Source: Thalassia testudinum
Lineage: Eukaryota > Streptophyta > Magnoliopsida > Alismatales > Hydrocharitaceae
Assembly: GCA_037157565.1 (NCBI GenBank)
Contig: JAZHRO010000036.1
Coordinates: 21,750,501-21,814,500, forward strand
DNA: 64,000 nucleotides
Reading direction: 5' to 3'
In this document: piece by piece, positions 1 through 10,601 of the stretch
Position numbering within the stretch: position 1 is the stretch's first letter
Layout of the letters: each line of letters starts with the position of its first letter
The notes under the pieces: generated by a model
Seen by the model: the letters and a program-made list of their open reading frames with translations, nothing else
Databases searched by the model: none
What the model was told of the DNA's origin: nothing
Translations under genes and position numbers: made by a program

Positions 1-475
1 AAGCTCCCGCTCCAATGGCTGAAATGGCTTGACGTTAAAATAGGGAAAGAAGGCCACCACGCCTACTAGCTATTTGATGAGCTGGGCGTTGGTGGTCTCA
101 CTGTGGTGGGTATGCACCACAGTGATGACTCCTGCTCGCAGAGTGGGTCCTCTGAGGAGGAGGTCCTACGTATGGAGGGAGAGGGAGGAGATGGCCTAGA
201 AGTGAGCTGTTGTGTGGGGATTTTGGCGTGGAGGACCAGGCTGCTTTGCAAGAAGGAGCCGAGCCCTCTTTTAATAGTAGAAGAAAGCATGCACAGCCAT
301 GCCCTGGCTGTGCATGCGGCTGTGCATGGCTCATGGCAGGGAGAGGCTAGGCATGCTGCTGCATGGCAAGGTGCGAAGAAGAAGTCAAGCATTGCAGCCG
401 CAGGGAAGATTTCAAAATCAAGTAAAATAAAAGTAAAAAGATGGTGAATTTTGCAAAGATGCACTTGAGGAAAAA
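1..475 (-). repeat. C-type LTR fragment, cut by window edge
   Basis: Read on the minus strand this stretch has an LTR-like promoter: a GCATGC-rich GC block (288-370), then a TATA-like box near 267-280, then a CT-rich leader. The same order and composition occur in the two LTRs of element C at 54937-56474 and 60872-62419. A perfect 12-bp inverted repeat lies at 288-299/305-316. The overlapping reading frames are low-complexity and match no protein I know. Assignment to the C family is by layout and motif similarity, not full alignment. Confidence 0.45.
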
Positions 476-599
476 TGTTATTTGCAAGGCCACAAATGCG
501 ACTATGGAAACCTAATATGCACTGGTAATACTAGGAAATAGCACAAGATGGCACAATTGCAGGTGTATTTTTGCGGTGCAATTAGAACACCTGTAACTG

Positions 600-1120
600 G
601 ATCCACTCAGCCCAAATTTTGATCAGGTATGTCATTCTGGACACAATTTGAATCTAGTTCCATTTGGGTTGGGGGTCCATAACAACCTTTACTCTCAAAC
701 CTGAGCTCTGGGAAATTACATTGTTCCTTAACATTGCTCTAAGATGTCTCACCAACTTCTGGGTGGTGATATGGGTATCTTTTATCAATGGCTTATTGCA
801 TCATATTTAGCATATACCCATGTTTCTCAATGAGTCCCTGGTATTTTCCAAACTAGTGGATTTGTCAGGCATTGTATATACTCAGTGTTATGTAGTCTCC
901 ACAATTCACTGTATTCTGATAAAAGTGCACCCCGAGTTAAACCATGTATCATTTGTGTAAACATCATTCCAACACGGTTCATAATGAGGGTTGTTTCTAG
1001 TACATTAACCTGAATGTTCCTAAAGGGGTCTGAAGTCCTGTCAAATTCTTCCCTATGTCTAAGGGCAGCCTCAATCATTTTCTCTTTGATGTTGATGTAG
1101 GATTCAAGTTTCTTGAACAT
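600..1120 (-). pseudogene. Decayed homologue of the element D orphan ORF
   Basis: An open minus-strand frame of 97 codons (1120 to 827) aligns with residues near the N-terminus of the D protein. Both begin with FKK and share KMIE, AL, NIQV, V..TT, TR..L, LH..EY and QCLTN before a final W. By eye about 40% of roughly 90 positions are identical. Weaker similarity continues to about 600 (R/QKYPY, KEQ..FP.L and PTQ) but with stop codons. The conserved block suggests a folded N-terminal domain followed by a faster-evolving acidic tail. I do not recognise the domain, and whether it is a gag derivative is unknown. Confidence 0.65.
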
Positions 1121-2337
1121 TTTTCCTATGTTGTTAGGTTACATTTCAAAATCAAGTGGTGGATCAGGATGTAGAATCAAATTTAAGTCCAGATTGAATT
1201 GATTAGATCAGATTAGATTTTCCCCAAAAGATCAACTGTAATGGAGGCTTGCAGGTCATACCTAGGGACTGTTCCTATGTATGTGCACTATAAAATAGAT
1301 GAGAGACTGGATGTGTATTGGATCCAATCAAGGCACCCAAAAATTTTGGATGACTAAGGCTGTTGAGGCAAATGGACCTTTTTGGTAAAAAATCCACACA
1401 CCCAAGAATTACTTGGGCAGCCAGGAAGGGAGAGTCCCACAAAGACCCCTACACAGTAGAGCATCCCCATAGGTTACAGGGTTTCCCTTACCTGACCTTC
1501 CTTGTCACTGAGATTCCAAGTAGACCAGTTTGAGACCCAAGTCTACCAATTTTAGCCCTTATTTTCCCTTGAATTTTGCTCGATTTATAGGCTATTTCAA
1601 TCTGTGACCTAATTTGTAGGTTGGTTGATTCATAGGGTGAACCAACTTTACCTGACCTATCCTAAGGTTGAGGGTGAAATTTGGGTCATGACCCAAATCA
1701 CTTTAAATTGATTCTCAGGTTATTAGGTCCCAAAATTTTAAGATTCAAGTGAATTTAGAGCCTTGATTTTATGGTTCACTTGGATAGATCAGTTCAGACC
1801 AGAGCTTGTGTGGCACACAGATGCATGGAAATTAATTCCTTAATTGCAAGCAAGTGTGTGCTAACACTTCAAAACCCTAATATGGAAACCCTAATTGGCT
1901 CTATTTCAAGTCCAATTTGATTCCAAATACAACACCTTGGACCCAAACAAGAAAGTGAGTAGTCTAAGATGTTGAAAAATTTAGCACAAATACCTAATAA
2001 GTATAGGAAATCAGGATGGGGAATTTCTAATCAAATCGCACCAGCTTCAATGCGTTGTTGATAAATCTCGCAAGTCAAGAAATTCCTTGCCTTTAAATGA
2101 TATTATTAGGAAAATAACGCAAGTGGATCCTAATTCATTTTGTTTCCTTTTTCTCTTTCCTAAGATTAAGAGATGACTAAGGAAGAATAAAAATTTTACT
2201 AGCCCCTTGGGTGGTTGATTGCACGAAAAATCTCCTCACGATGTACCTTGCAAAATAGAACAAAGCAGATAGGCCAAGTTAGAAATCACATAAATCAATC
2301 AAGAATAATACGACTAGTGGTGAATTGTGCATTGCTC

Positions 2338-2356
2338 CCTAGCAACGATGCCCAAA
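2338..2356 (-). other. Primer binding site of E (tRNA-Asp type, decayed)
   Basis: Reading the minus strand just inside the LTR end gives TGGGCATCGTTGCTAGGGA. This is close to TGGCGCCGTTGCCGGGGA, the complement of the 3' end of plant tRNA-Asp that primes many plant Ty3/gypsy elements. Its place next to an LTR ending in CA supports the call. Confidence 0.6.
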
Positions 2357-2650
2357 TGTTGAAGCGTCGAGAGTCATTGTATTCAGGAAAATATCGCGTT
2401 GTAGTATAGCGACGAAAATCAATACAACATTTAAATTTATAAGTACTGGAAAAGAAAATATGAGTCTGAGGTCATTTACTGGGAGCAAATATGGAATCCA
2501 ATTACTAGTCAAAATATAAGGAATAAATGAGCACAATGATTAATCACAATAAAGATATTCAATGAAAAAAATCTACTCAAAATTATATTCAATAGTAGCA
2601 ATTGTATCTTAGAAAATAATGGGATAAAAAGAATAATAAGGCCCTAAAAA

Positions 2651-2668
2651 TGGTGATTTGAATCACCA
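2651..2668. other. Conserved U5 palindrome in E LTR
   Basis: An 18-bp near-perfect palindrome, TGGTGATTTGAATCACCA. Related palindromes sit at the matching place in LTRs F, G1 and G2. Confidence 0.6.
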
Positions 2669-3124
2669 ATTAATTCCCACATTTAAGCACATATCCCAAC
2701 ACTTCAAATCAATTTAATTTTCCAACATTATTTCTCAACCACTTGCCATGTCTACACTAAGATGTCCATGTCAACACAAGTATCAGATATCTCAATAGTA
2801 CCCAGAGCAAATACCAAGCACAAGGGTGTCAAGCACAGCACAAGGTCAGCATAAGACACCACTACTAAAATGGCTAAGTGTGAGTGAGGAGGCAAAAAAA
2901 ATCTCGTGGCATGTGCACACAATCCAAGGCAAAACCACCCCCACGCCCTCCTCAAATTTTTATTCCTTTCATAACTGGGTATATGGGTATGCACAGAATG
3001 GTTAATCGAATACGGGCATAGGGACTAGGCTCACTGGTAGTGGAGGTGAGCGAGGTGTGGAGAGAGAGTGAGAGAGGACCTCACCCCTTGTGTGAGAGGC
3101 GATAAGCCCTCTAGACAAAATCAA

Positions 3125-3165
3125 CCTATATGGTGTTTGCAATGTATCCACATACGATGTGGGAC
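3125..3165 (-). promoter_or_regulatory. snRNA-like USE plus TATA in E LTR
   Basis: On the minus strand the box GTCCCACATCG (3165-3155) is followed 24 bp later by TATAGG (3130-3125). The box matches the plant snRNA upstream sequence element, RTCCCACATCG. After the TATA comes the leader also found in D, F and G (GGGTGAGGTCC). Function is inferred from the motif and spacing. Confidence 0.65.
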
Positions 3166-4794
3166 TATATTGATGCCTCTTCTCCTTCGCTTCCTTTGCG
3201 TGCTACAGTTGGTTTCACTCTTAGAATCGAAGCTACTGCTGAGGTTGGTTCTTCCAATTGAAAGCCTAGAGGGCTTCACAGCTTCAGTCCTTGTCGATAG
3301 AGGGTGGCGGTGATGGCGATGATGGATGGACAATGGCAGATGAAGTCGGAGATCTGGAGCTCACTGGCGAACACCTATGATGCACAAGAAAAACCTTTCA
3401 GCCTAATTAATGGGTTCAGGAGACTCGTCGTAAGATGAGGAAGTTAACAGTGGTGGTGGTGAGGAGATTGGAGGTGTGTGGTGGCTGGAGGGTGAAGGGG
3501 TGATCAACAGAATGATGGGTTCTCTAGCCAAGGTGGTCAGAGATCAAAGTGGTCAATAAGTTGAGGACTTTTGATCTCTAAACTATGGGGAAGGTTTTGG
3601 TGGTGGTAGTGGAATGCTTGGTGGCATGATGTGGTCGGGCGAGCTCACCGAAGCCTCACCGGCCATAGAGAAGACGAGGGGGAGATTGGATGAATGAGAG
3701 GTCGAATCTAGGATCTAAGGTCTAAATCCTATCCTAGAGACTAAGGGGAGTAGAGAGGGCTATTCTATGGGACAAAATAGGGAGGAACTCATGCTGGCGT
3801 GCCTTGCTGGATGTGAGGGAGACGAACTCCTTCGGTGGGGTAGACATGAGGAAGAAGGGGATAGGAACTCTTGCTTTGGCTGGCAAGGAGCGGATGAAAG
3901 TGGAGAAGAGCTTAGGCCATCCAAATTGATGGTTAGATGGTTAGAGGAAGGAGATTGAATAGCGTCATTGGAGTTGAGGTCGAAGGCGGTCGGAGTTGGA
4001 GGAGAAGACTTGATTTTGGCCTGAGCCTGACTAACTCAAATGCTGGGACGTAGGGGAGCTATTATAGAGCTTAAAATTAAGTTTAGTTTAGGAGATTTGA
4101 GCCATGGGAGACTAATTAGGAATCAAAACAGACCCCAAGATTTTCTTGAATTCACATGCTTTTCTTGCTCCCAATCAGGAGCTAAAATCTTGCTCAAATG
4201 GTTCTCCATTTTCTGAACACCAATCCCATCAAATTTAGTGGGATTTGGTGCTGATTTGATGAAGTTTCAAGTCTGTCAATGGTCAGTGCTACACGGTTGA
4301 CTCAACAATGGCAGCAAGGGTATAAATGTGAAGATGATGAGAAAGCTGGGGGGTATAAGCAAATGAAACATGAAAGTTAAGGGGCTAATTGTGAGAAATG
4401 GAGATCTTAGGGATTGAATTGTAAACTAGGTAAAGATGGACTCTGATTAGGCCTAAATTTTGGGGTAGCCTAATTTGGACCCAATGAATCTAATGGTGGA
4501 CTTGGATTTGAGTTTTGACCAAGTTTGACTGGGAAAATTGCACATAAGCCCAAATAAGGGCAAATATCCATCCGAAGCTCTATTCTAAGCCAAAATGGGT
4601 CCATATTATCAAACCAAGGGTACCAAACATCTTAAAATATTTTTCTGTGAATTTTAGGAGGTTTAAATTAATTTTATTCTGATCAGAACCTCTTTAATTT
4701 AAGTAGGGTTGACAATTACGATTTTGTGTACTCTCTTAGTTCTTAAAATGCATGAAATGCTGTTTGTACCAATGCTGTAACGAACACGTGCCCC

Positions 4795-5662
4795 AGACGT
4801 CTTTTAAGACGTCTGGGAGGTGGCCCAGAAGTCAGACCAGACGTTTGGGATCGTTTCCAGACATCTGGAAATCCGTTACCTTCCACACGCGCGGGTCGTC
4901 TGCGCGCCTGAGCGCGCAGACCCGCATATTCGTTTATTCCCTGCAGCTGCAGACGCCCTGCCGCATCCTCTCTCCTCCTCGCACGGCCTTATAAGGCCAC
5001 GCCTCCCCTCACTTCCATCACCACCGTCTCCTCCCTCTTCTCCTTCAGCCAGTGAGCGCGAGCGCAAGGGCGGCAGCGGCGGCCGCAGTGAGCGCGGAGG
5101 AGGTGCTACGTGCGAGAGCGGAGCTCTGCCATGAGGGCGAGCTCGCCGGGGCTGCTAGGGACGGCCGGCGGAGGGTGCAGGGGGCGCGGAGCGACGCGGA
5201 GGGGGCACTACTGCTGTCTGAGCAGTAGGCGCGCGAGGTGCGACGCGGGCGGCGTCGCGAGCGGAGGCCGAGTGGTGCCCTAATTCTGGAAAAATTTCCA
5301 GAATCAGACGTCTGGGTTGATAGCCAGACGGTGAGGGCGACGTCTGGAAGACCATCCATACATCTGAAAGGTGAGTTTTCCATCTCCTTCTTCCTTCCTG
5401 TCGACTGACTGTACTGAGTGAGGGAGATGGGTGTGCGCAGGCTCGTTGATTCACCATCCATCGCGAATCAGACGTCTGGTAGTAGTACCAGACGGCGGAA
5501 GCGACCTCCAGACGTCCGGGGTGACCATCGGACGTTTGTGATCTAGGCCAGATGTCCCTGCAGACTTTTGGACATCTGGGAAACCACGCTGAACAAGGTA
5601 ATTCTCTGATGCACTTTTTAAGACGTCTGGAAGAAGTTCCAGACGTCTGATTTTGCACAGTG
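4795..5662. repeat. Cluster of AGACGTCT palindromes in LTR J
   Basis: The palindrome CAGACGTCTG and close variants (CAGACGTTTG, CAGACATCTG, CAGACGTCCG) recur more than a dozen times, often in pairs with arms CCAGACG and CGTCTGG. The core GACGTC is a known C-box-like target of plant bZIP factors. Many variants differ by one C/T or G/A change, as expected from loss of methylated CpG. Confidence 0.75.
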
Positions 5663-5944
5663 TCGTCGTTTTTGACCTGTTTAGGGCCCGTTCGGGTTCC
5701 GTTTTTCGCGATTCGAGTTGCGTTCTTTTCAGAATTAATTCCTCTACCCGTCTACAGTAGCTATACACTATTTTGAGACACTCCTTGTGTTTGATCCTTG
5801 TGATAGGACCCCATTCTATTGCAGTCTCGGGGGTCACGGAGGCACGCGGGATTCCCGACCACTCCCCCATTCTCCCGTTGTACCTGGTAGAGTGGCTTTA
5901 AGTTATTAATAAAATCTGTTAAATTATGGAACCATAAATAGAAC

Positions 5945-6095
5945 CTAGGACATTACATGAATCCTAGGAATGAGAAATAGATGGAATGATAGCTCCTAGG
6001 TGTTGCATGAATCCTAGGGCTGGAAAACTAGATTGTATGATAGATCCTAGGATATGGCATGAATCCTAGGATGGGAAAACTAGTGGAATATATAA
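5945..6095. repeat. Three tandem ~51-bp repeats in LTR J
   Basis: The words CATGAATCCTAGG begin at 5956, 6006 and 6058 and each is followed by similar sequence, giving a period of 50-52 bp. The copies are imperfect. Confidence 0.7.
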
Positions 6096-6324
6096 TACTG
6101 CAGTCTTGGAAAATGGAAAGAGATATAAAGCTGCCTGTAATTTGAATTAACAGCTGCCTGTTGTGAATAAATAACGTCGTTGAGAACATGGATTGTAAGA
6201 ATGTGAAACTGGAAAGTGAAACCTGGATGTTTGAGTAAAAAGGATGGAACCCTACAGGGAAGTAGGAGTAGAACTCCTGGAAAGTGAATGGAATAGTATT
6301 GGGGAAGTGAGCTGGCCCTTGACT

Positions 6325-6530
6325 ACGGAGTACCAAGGAGAGCGACTGTCCCCCTGTTTAGTGCAGAGCGGAGCCAGCCACCCCAGGGACTCGGGGTTAG
6401 GACTGGCCACTCTGTACCGACTTGCTAGCCCTCGCGTATGTAGTACCGAGGAGAGCTACTAGTGTAGGGAGGTACTAGCTACCCCACGGCCCCGGGGTTC
6501 TGCTAGCCTCCCACACCGACTTGTTACGCC
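6325..6530. repeat. ~110-bp duplicated block in LTR J
   Basis: Two adjacent GC-rich blocks share the order: (g)tacc(a/g)aggagag, a run of c/g with ggggtt, then accgacttg. The second copy starts about 110 bp after the first. A further short duplication of ctgtggagggg lies at about 6569-6612. Confidence 0.5.
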
Positions 6531-7670
6531 CGCTGGGGCAAACCAGGGTAGTCAGGCGTGGGTGCGCGGACTGTGGAGGGGCAAGGCCCCAGTTTGGTTA
6601 CTGTGGAGGGGTTGGACCCCTGTTACTGAGAGGGCTCTGCCCTGGACTGGTTTCGTGCTGTGCTTTGGGCGCACCCGTTAACAGAAACGACTGATCGCGT
6701 GCCAGTACCGGTTAGCTACCTGTGCGTTTATCGCGCATGCCGTAGTCACCGTTACATCTGTCAGTGACCTTGGGGTGGTTGACTGAGGGTAGGATCACCA
6801 CGGGGGACTCTCCCGGCCAGGAGAGCACCACGTGCTACTTCTACTTTTTGGAAAAGACTGCAATCAAGATCGTTCTCAAGAGGAACATTTGAGATCAAGA
6901 AAAAGATCTGGGGAATAAATGAAATAGTGAGACAATTGAAAGATGTGAATAAAGAAAGTAATCGAACATAACAGCTACTGTACACTCTACTGTTGTCTTT
7001 AGTTTAGTTGCCACTCTACTCAGCGTTTTTGCTGACGTGTTACACTCGTTACCTTTTTCAGGACCAGGTGTTGAGCAGCCAGGGTCAGTGGTTGCAGAGG
7101 ACGCTGGGCCGAGTAGGGTCCAGTAGAGTTACCACTGTCTCTTGTACCTCTTTTTGTTACGTTGTAGTGAGTAGTTCTTATTTCCGCTGTACTTTCTTTA
7201 CCTGCAATTCAAATTATATTATGAATGTTGTTCTACTGTTGTGGTGGTACATACTGTGGTAGTTTCTTTCCTTATTGCTGTACTTTCTTACTGTTAGTTA
7301 TATTCATGCTGAATGTGGTTTATTTTACTGCTCTTTTGGTTACTTCCTCATTCGACGACTAGGTCTTGGGATTAGTTGAGTCGGTCCGGTTCTCGTGTCT
7401 CGTAGGGACTCGGAAACTGGGTCGTTACAAATGCAGACCCACCTTTTGGTCTTTAATGCAAAATTGGCCTTTAATTAACCCCTGGGTGGCCCTGTGGTTA
7501 CTCTACACTTATGATGTGATGCTAAAACTACTAAGTTAACCCTATTCTTTTGTCTTATTCCCAAAACAGATCAAAGTGGAATTATGGTCCTCAAGCGATC
7601 ATTTAGGAGCATTTATCTCTTTATTCCAACTAATTTAAGTTAGTTATGATGAATGATGGCATTAGAATCA

Positions 7671-8340
7671 CTACCACCACCTTCTAATTATTCACTATAC
7701 TATCCTTTACCACTAGTCGAAGAAACCTTTTCTCCTTCATATCCTGATTTCCCTACACTTCCCAGAGCTTCAGAGGAGCTCCATGTCATTCAGAACAATC
7801 TTTATTCACAAACGTACAACCCTGGATAGCATAATCATCCAAATTTCTCATGGTTGGGAAATTTACAAAGACCAAACTTCCAACAACCTTCTGGACCACC
7901 ACTTCAGAACCTGACCCGAGAAGCACCTCATCCACAACACGGTTATCAAGTGCGTGCCTACCAATAGCCCCAACCAAGGTCCACCCAATACTCTCAATCT
8001 AGGTCTACATGAGATGTGTAGTTGGGGTCAATCATGAAAAATCTTGCTGACATGCAACAATAGAACATTGTTATGCAGCAAAAATAGTACACAGCCTTAG
8101 CTAAGATGATAGCCCAGCTAACACTTGACGGAGTGCTGTCAATCACATTGACTCCCATCTCAAGCACATTCTAGACCTCCTATGCAAGGTCAAACACACT
8201 TTATTTCACAAACCTTGCACGAACCTAAACACTATCCTAATCCTACTTCTTCCTATTTTGATCCACAACCACCTATTCTGCCTAATTCTGATTCATCGTC
8301 TACATCTCAAGAATGCCGTCACTACTAGGAGTGGTAGAAA
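7671..8340 (+). pseudogene. gag: gag C-terminal region of A
   Basis: The frame near 7795-7860 reads NLYSQTYNPG, stop, HNHPNFSW. This is the motif around NPYSNTYNPGWRNHPNFSW that follows the zinc knuckle in Athila-type Gag; the W codon has become a stop. Further on come a degraded MIAQLT segment and then AVTTRSGRNT at about 8315-8345, the usual Gag-protease junction motif. Several stop codons make it non-functional. The capsid part and zinc knuckle are missing to the left because of the E insertion. Confidence 0.75.
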
Positions 8341-9110
8341 CACAGTTGATCCACCTTGTCCTACTTTTACATCTCAACCTAGACCTTTTAACCCTCCATC
8401 TGATTTACCTCTTCATCCTAACTCTTCTGAACCTTTGATTGATCCTACTAATACTATTATACCTTTTTCAAAGGCTTTAGAGAAGAAGAGTAAAGAAAAG
8501 AAGAAATCTGGTGTGGCTCCTAAGGATGACTTGCCTAAGCTCTTTGAGCAAGTCCACATAAACATCCCCTTGTTAGATGCAATCTGTCGCATTTTTCTTT
8601 ACGCTAAGTTTTTGAAAGACCTGTATACATTTAAGCGTAAAGCAAGAATCCAGAAATGGAGTACTCCTATTATCCTTTCGGAACAAGTGATTTCCTTCAC
8701 TTTTAAGCTCCTTCTTAAGAATAAATTTCCACGCACTCCTCTACTTTCCTATATGATAGGAAACACTACTTTCAATAGAGCCTTACTTGACTTAGGTGCT
8801 TCCATCAATCTTATCCCAACCTCCCTCTTGACTCATTTCAAGGTTGGCAATCTGAAGCCAACCAAGGTGTCTCTGCAATTAGCTGACTGATCAGTTAAGA
8901 CGCCTCAGAGAGTGTTGGCAGACGCCTCAGAGAGTGTGGGTCAAGGACTTTTATTTTCTTGTATATTTTATTATCCTTGACATGGAAGTACCTGAGGATA
9001 TTTAGAATACACCAATCATACTAGGAAGACCTTTCTTGGAAACAGCCAAGGCAACCATAGATTGTGAGGAGGGCCTATTAGAGTTAAAGTTTGGAGACTA
9101 GAAGATGAAG
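8341..9110 (+). pseudogene. Retroviral-type aspartic protease of A
   Basis: After a proline-rich linker, HINIPLLDAI and YAKFLKDL match the segment before the protease in Athila elements. The active-site motif LLDLGASINLIP is at about 8783-8818 with the catalytic Asp intact, followed by TKVSLQLAD and a TGA stop at 8888. The rest is still readable with stops: YFIILDMEVPEDI, TPIILGRPFLETAKATIDC and LLELKFGD. A 22-bp tandem duplication containing AGACGCCTCAGAGAGTGT (about 8898-8938) breaks the frame. Its normal role would be cleavage of the Gag-Pol polyprotein. Confidence 0.8.
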
Positions 9111-9770
9111 ATAGATATTTTTCAATCTCAAAGGGGACCATCATGTATCTTGATTGAGGGAATATGTTCCTTCGATTCTTTGGAGAAGATGGTTGAGGAT
9201 ACCTTGATTGAGTTACTCACTTTAAAACCTCAATCCCCATTGACTTCAGATTTGACTTCTCCTAAGGCACTTGATAGTAGCACTTTTGACTCACCTCCAA
9301 TTCCTCTAATGACCTTAGGTTCTTCTAAGACCTCCACTCCTACTCCTTCCCCTGATTCTACACCTGTTGAACTTAAACCTCTTCCTGATTCACTCAAGCA
9401 TGTATTCTTAGGACAAGATCAGACTTATCCTGTGATTATTAATTCTCATCTAAACTCTGATAAGGAATCATGACTCATTTCTATCTTGAGAGCACATAGA
9501 CAAGCCATAGGATGGGGTTTGGCAAACTTGACTGGCAGTAGTCCTTCTTACTACACTCATAGGATCTTCACCAAAGAAGGATCTAAGCCTACTTGGCAGC
9601 CTCAGTGTAGATTGAATCCTACACTTCAAGAGGTGGTTAAGAATAAATGATTAAGTGGTTAGACAATGGAATCATCTATCCCATATGTAATAGTCCATAG
9701 GTGAGTCCTGTTCAAGTGGTGTTTAAGAAGGTCGGGCTTATCATTGATTGAGAGAATTTCCTTGAACCAT
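9105..9770 (+). pseudogene. Linker and N-terminal RT of A
   Basis: A 122-codon open frame (9105-9473) contains a Pro/Ser/Thr-rich spacer and then VELKPLPDSLKHVFLG, the start of Athila reverse transcriptase. After a TGA stop the sequence continues as ILRAHRQAIGW, SPSYYTHRIF, RLNPTLQEVVK with more stops, and is lost near 9770. The palm domain with the catalytic aspartates is absent. Confidence 0.75.
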
Positions 9771-9780
9771 AGAATATTCA

Positions 9781-9953
9781 AGAAAATATGTCATCGTAGT
9801 AATTCATGTGGTGGAAAATCCTCAATCAAAAATTAATACAAATATACTAAAATTATACCACAACTTCAGGTCGTATCACAGGGAGGCACAAATACAATAG
9901 AATCACAAAGATATATCATTCTCGATCATAAATTTAAGGCCATTTAGTAGAGT
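9781..9953 (-). repeat. Antisense LTR 3'-end fragment (I type)
   Basis: Read on the minus strand it contains CCTCCCTGTGATACGACCTG and then GATTTTCCACCACATGAATT, ending near ACGATGACA. The same run of features is found on the plus strand at 46058-46375. It is a short LTR end sandwiched between A and B. Confidence 0.6.
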
Positions 9954-10601
9954 CGTTTACACTACTTAAGATGTCTATTTATGCATGTTGTTAAGCATAG
10001 GATTGCATTGCATGCTATAAATATTGCATAACATGCATCATCTTGCATTTAGAGTAGTTTGAATAAAATGGAGGTTAATTGTCTCCTTTTATGTTCATGG
10101 ATAGGGCAAACTTTTTATCGGGACCTTGGATCGAAGATCCAACCATACAGATGTGATCAGGGTGACGATTGGAGTTCAACGACTCCAAGATCGCCCTAAT
10201 CAGACATCTGTAGCATCAGATAGAGACCAGGGAACCCTAGAAGATTAAGGGATAAGATGGTGTGAATCTGCACTTCAAATGACAAATCCAACCACACGGA
10301 TGGATTCGGATCGACGATCACAGCCTAACGACGCATAAATTGAGTCAATCCGACACCTGTGGCACCATCTACATCATCCAGAAGATGGACAGCCAAGATG
10401 GTGCCACATGGTGCCATCTCAGCCGCCCAATCATCCGCATGCACCCGTTGAAGGCTTCCGCATCCGCCCTTCCCCACCGTTGGATCAAGATCCAACGGCT
10501 GCGACGCGCCCGTGCTGAAGTTAGGCGCTTGACACAAACGCGGCCCCAGCGCGTTGGTCGAGCGCTCTAACACGAAGCGCAGGCGTGCGTTCGAGCCTCG
10601 C
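9954..10601 (+). repeat. 5' LTR of B, truncated at both ends
   Basis: Aligns with the 3' LTR from 14928, starting at CGTTTACACTACTTAAG. The first 11 bases are missing and replaced by the antisense fragment. Similarity ends after CGTTCGAGCCTCGC (10601; 15550 in the 3' LTR). The 5' copy has about 27 extra bases after TATTTATGCATG; in the 3' copy these were probably lost by slippage between GCATG repeats. Confidence 0.85.

Larger units (their letters stand above)
476..2356 (-). mobile_element. Element E, internal region (decayed, pol-less)
   Basis: The minus strand carries, in order from the right, a primer site, a non-coding leader and the start of an ORF, matching the internal region of element D (21668-26211). 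The leader block at about 1250-1560 is recognisably the same as D's at about 22330-22620, including the stretch around the words gacccgcagtgaca and accctgtaacc in D. The ORF homology runs from 1120 down to about 600 and is then lost at the C-type LTR fragment. No polymerase is visible. E is an older relative of D. Confidence 0.7.
4771..7434. mobile_element. Solo LTR J with target duplication AATGC
   Basis: A 2654-bp LTR (4776-7429) begins TGTAACG and ends CGTTACA. It is flanked on both sides by AATGC (4771-4775 and 7430-7434). There is no internal region, so this is a solo LTR, probably left by recombination between two LTRs. It lies inside the LTR of E and is therefore younger than E. The TATA-like CCTTATAAGG near 4986-4995 is itself palindromic, so transcription direction is uncertain. 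Termini reading TGTAACGACCC on the minus strand resemble Del/Tekay-type LTRs, but that is a weak inference. Short open frames inside look like shadows of GC-rich LTR sequence. Confidence 0.85.
2357..7670 (-). repeat. 5' LTR of element E, split by a solo LTR
   Basis: The LTR reads right to left. It starts TGATTCTAATGCC at 7670, comparable to D's TGATGAGAACC, and ends TTCAACA at 2357. Without the inserted solo LTR (4776-7429) and one target copy it is about 2.65 kb, close to D's 2.73 kb. The join is continuous: bases before 4771 and after 7434 together match an uninterrupted stretch of the F LTR near 43650-43700. A USE-TATA promoter lies at 3125-3165 and a shared U5 motif at about 2462-2487. 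On the right, 7671 onward is gag of element A, so E inserted into A. The other end of E is outside the window. Confidence 0.75.
7671..9770 (+). mobile_element. Athila-like element A, truncated
   Basis: The plus strand carries the C-terminal part of gag, aspartic protease and the first part of reverse transcriptase, in the usual Ty3/gypsy order, with stops and frameshifts. It is cut on the left by insertion of E and ends in RT near 9770, where an antisense LTR fragment begins. It is not the missing front of element B, because both contain the same N-terminal RT segment in divergent form. Confidence 0.8.

Noticed and set aside
66..464. 132-codon minus-strand frame at the left edge
   Set aside because: Low-complexity Ala/Cys/Ser/Pro content over an LTR promoter-like stretch, with competing frames on both strands.
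4795..5662. CRISPR-like array of short repeats
   Set aside because: Repeats are palindromic 8-10-mers at irregular spacing with no constant-length spacers, in a plant LTR.
5045..5870. Three overlapping minus-strand frames in LTR J
   Set aside because: They cover the CAGACGTCTG array, whose palindromes translate to repeated QTSD-like words. No known protein.
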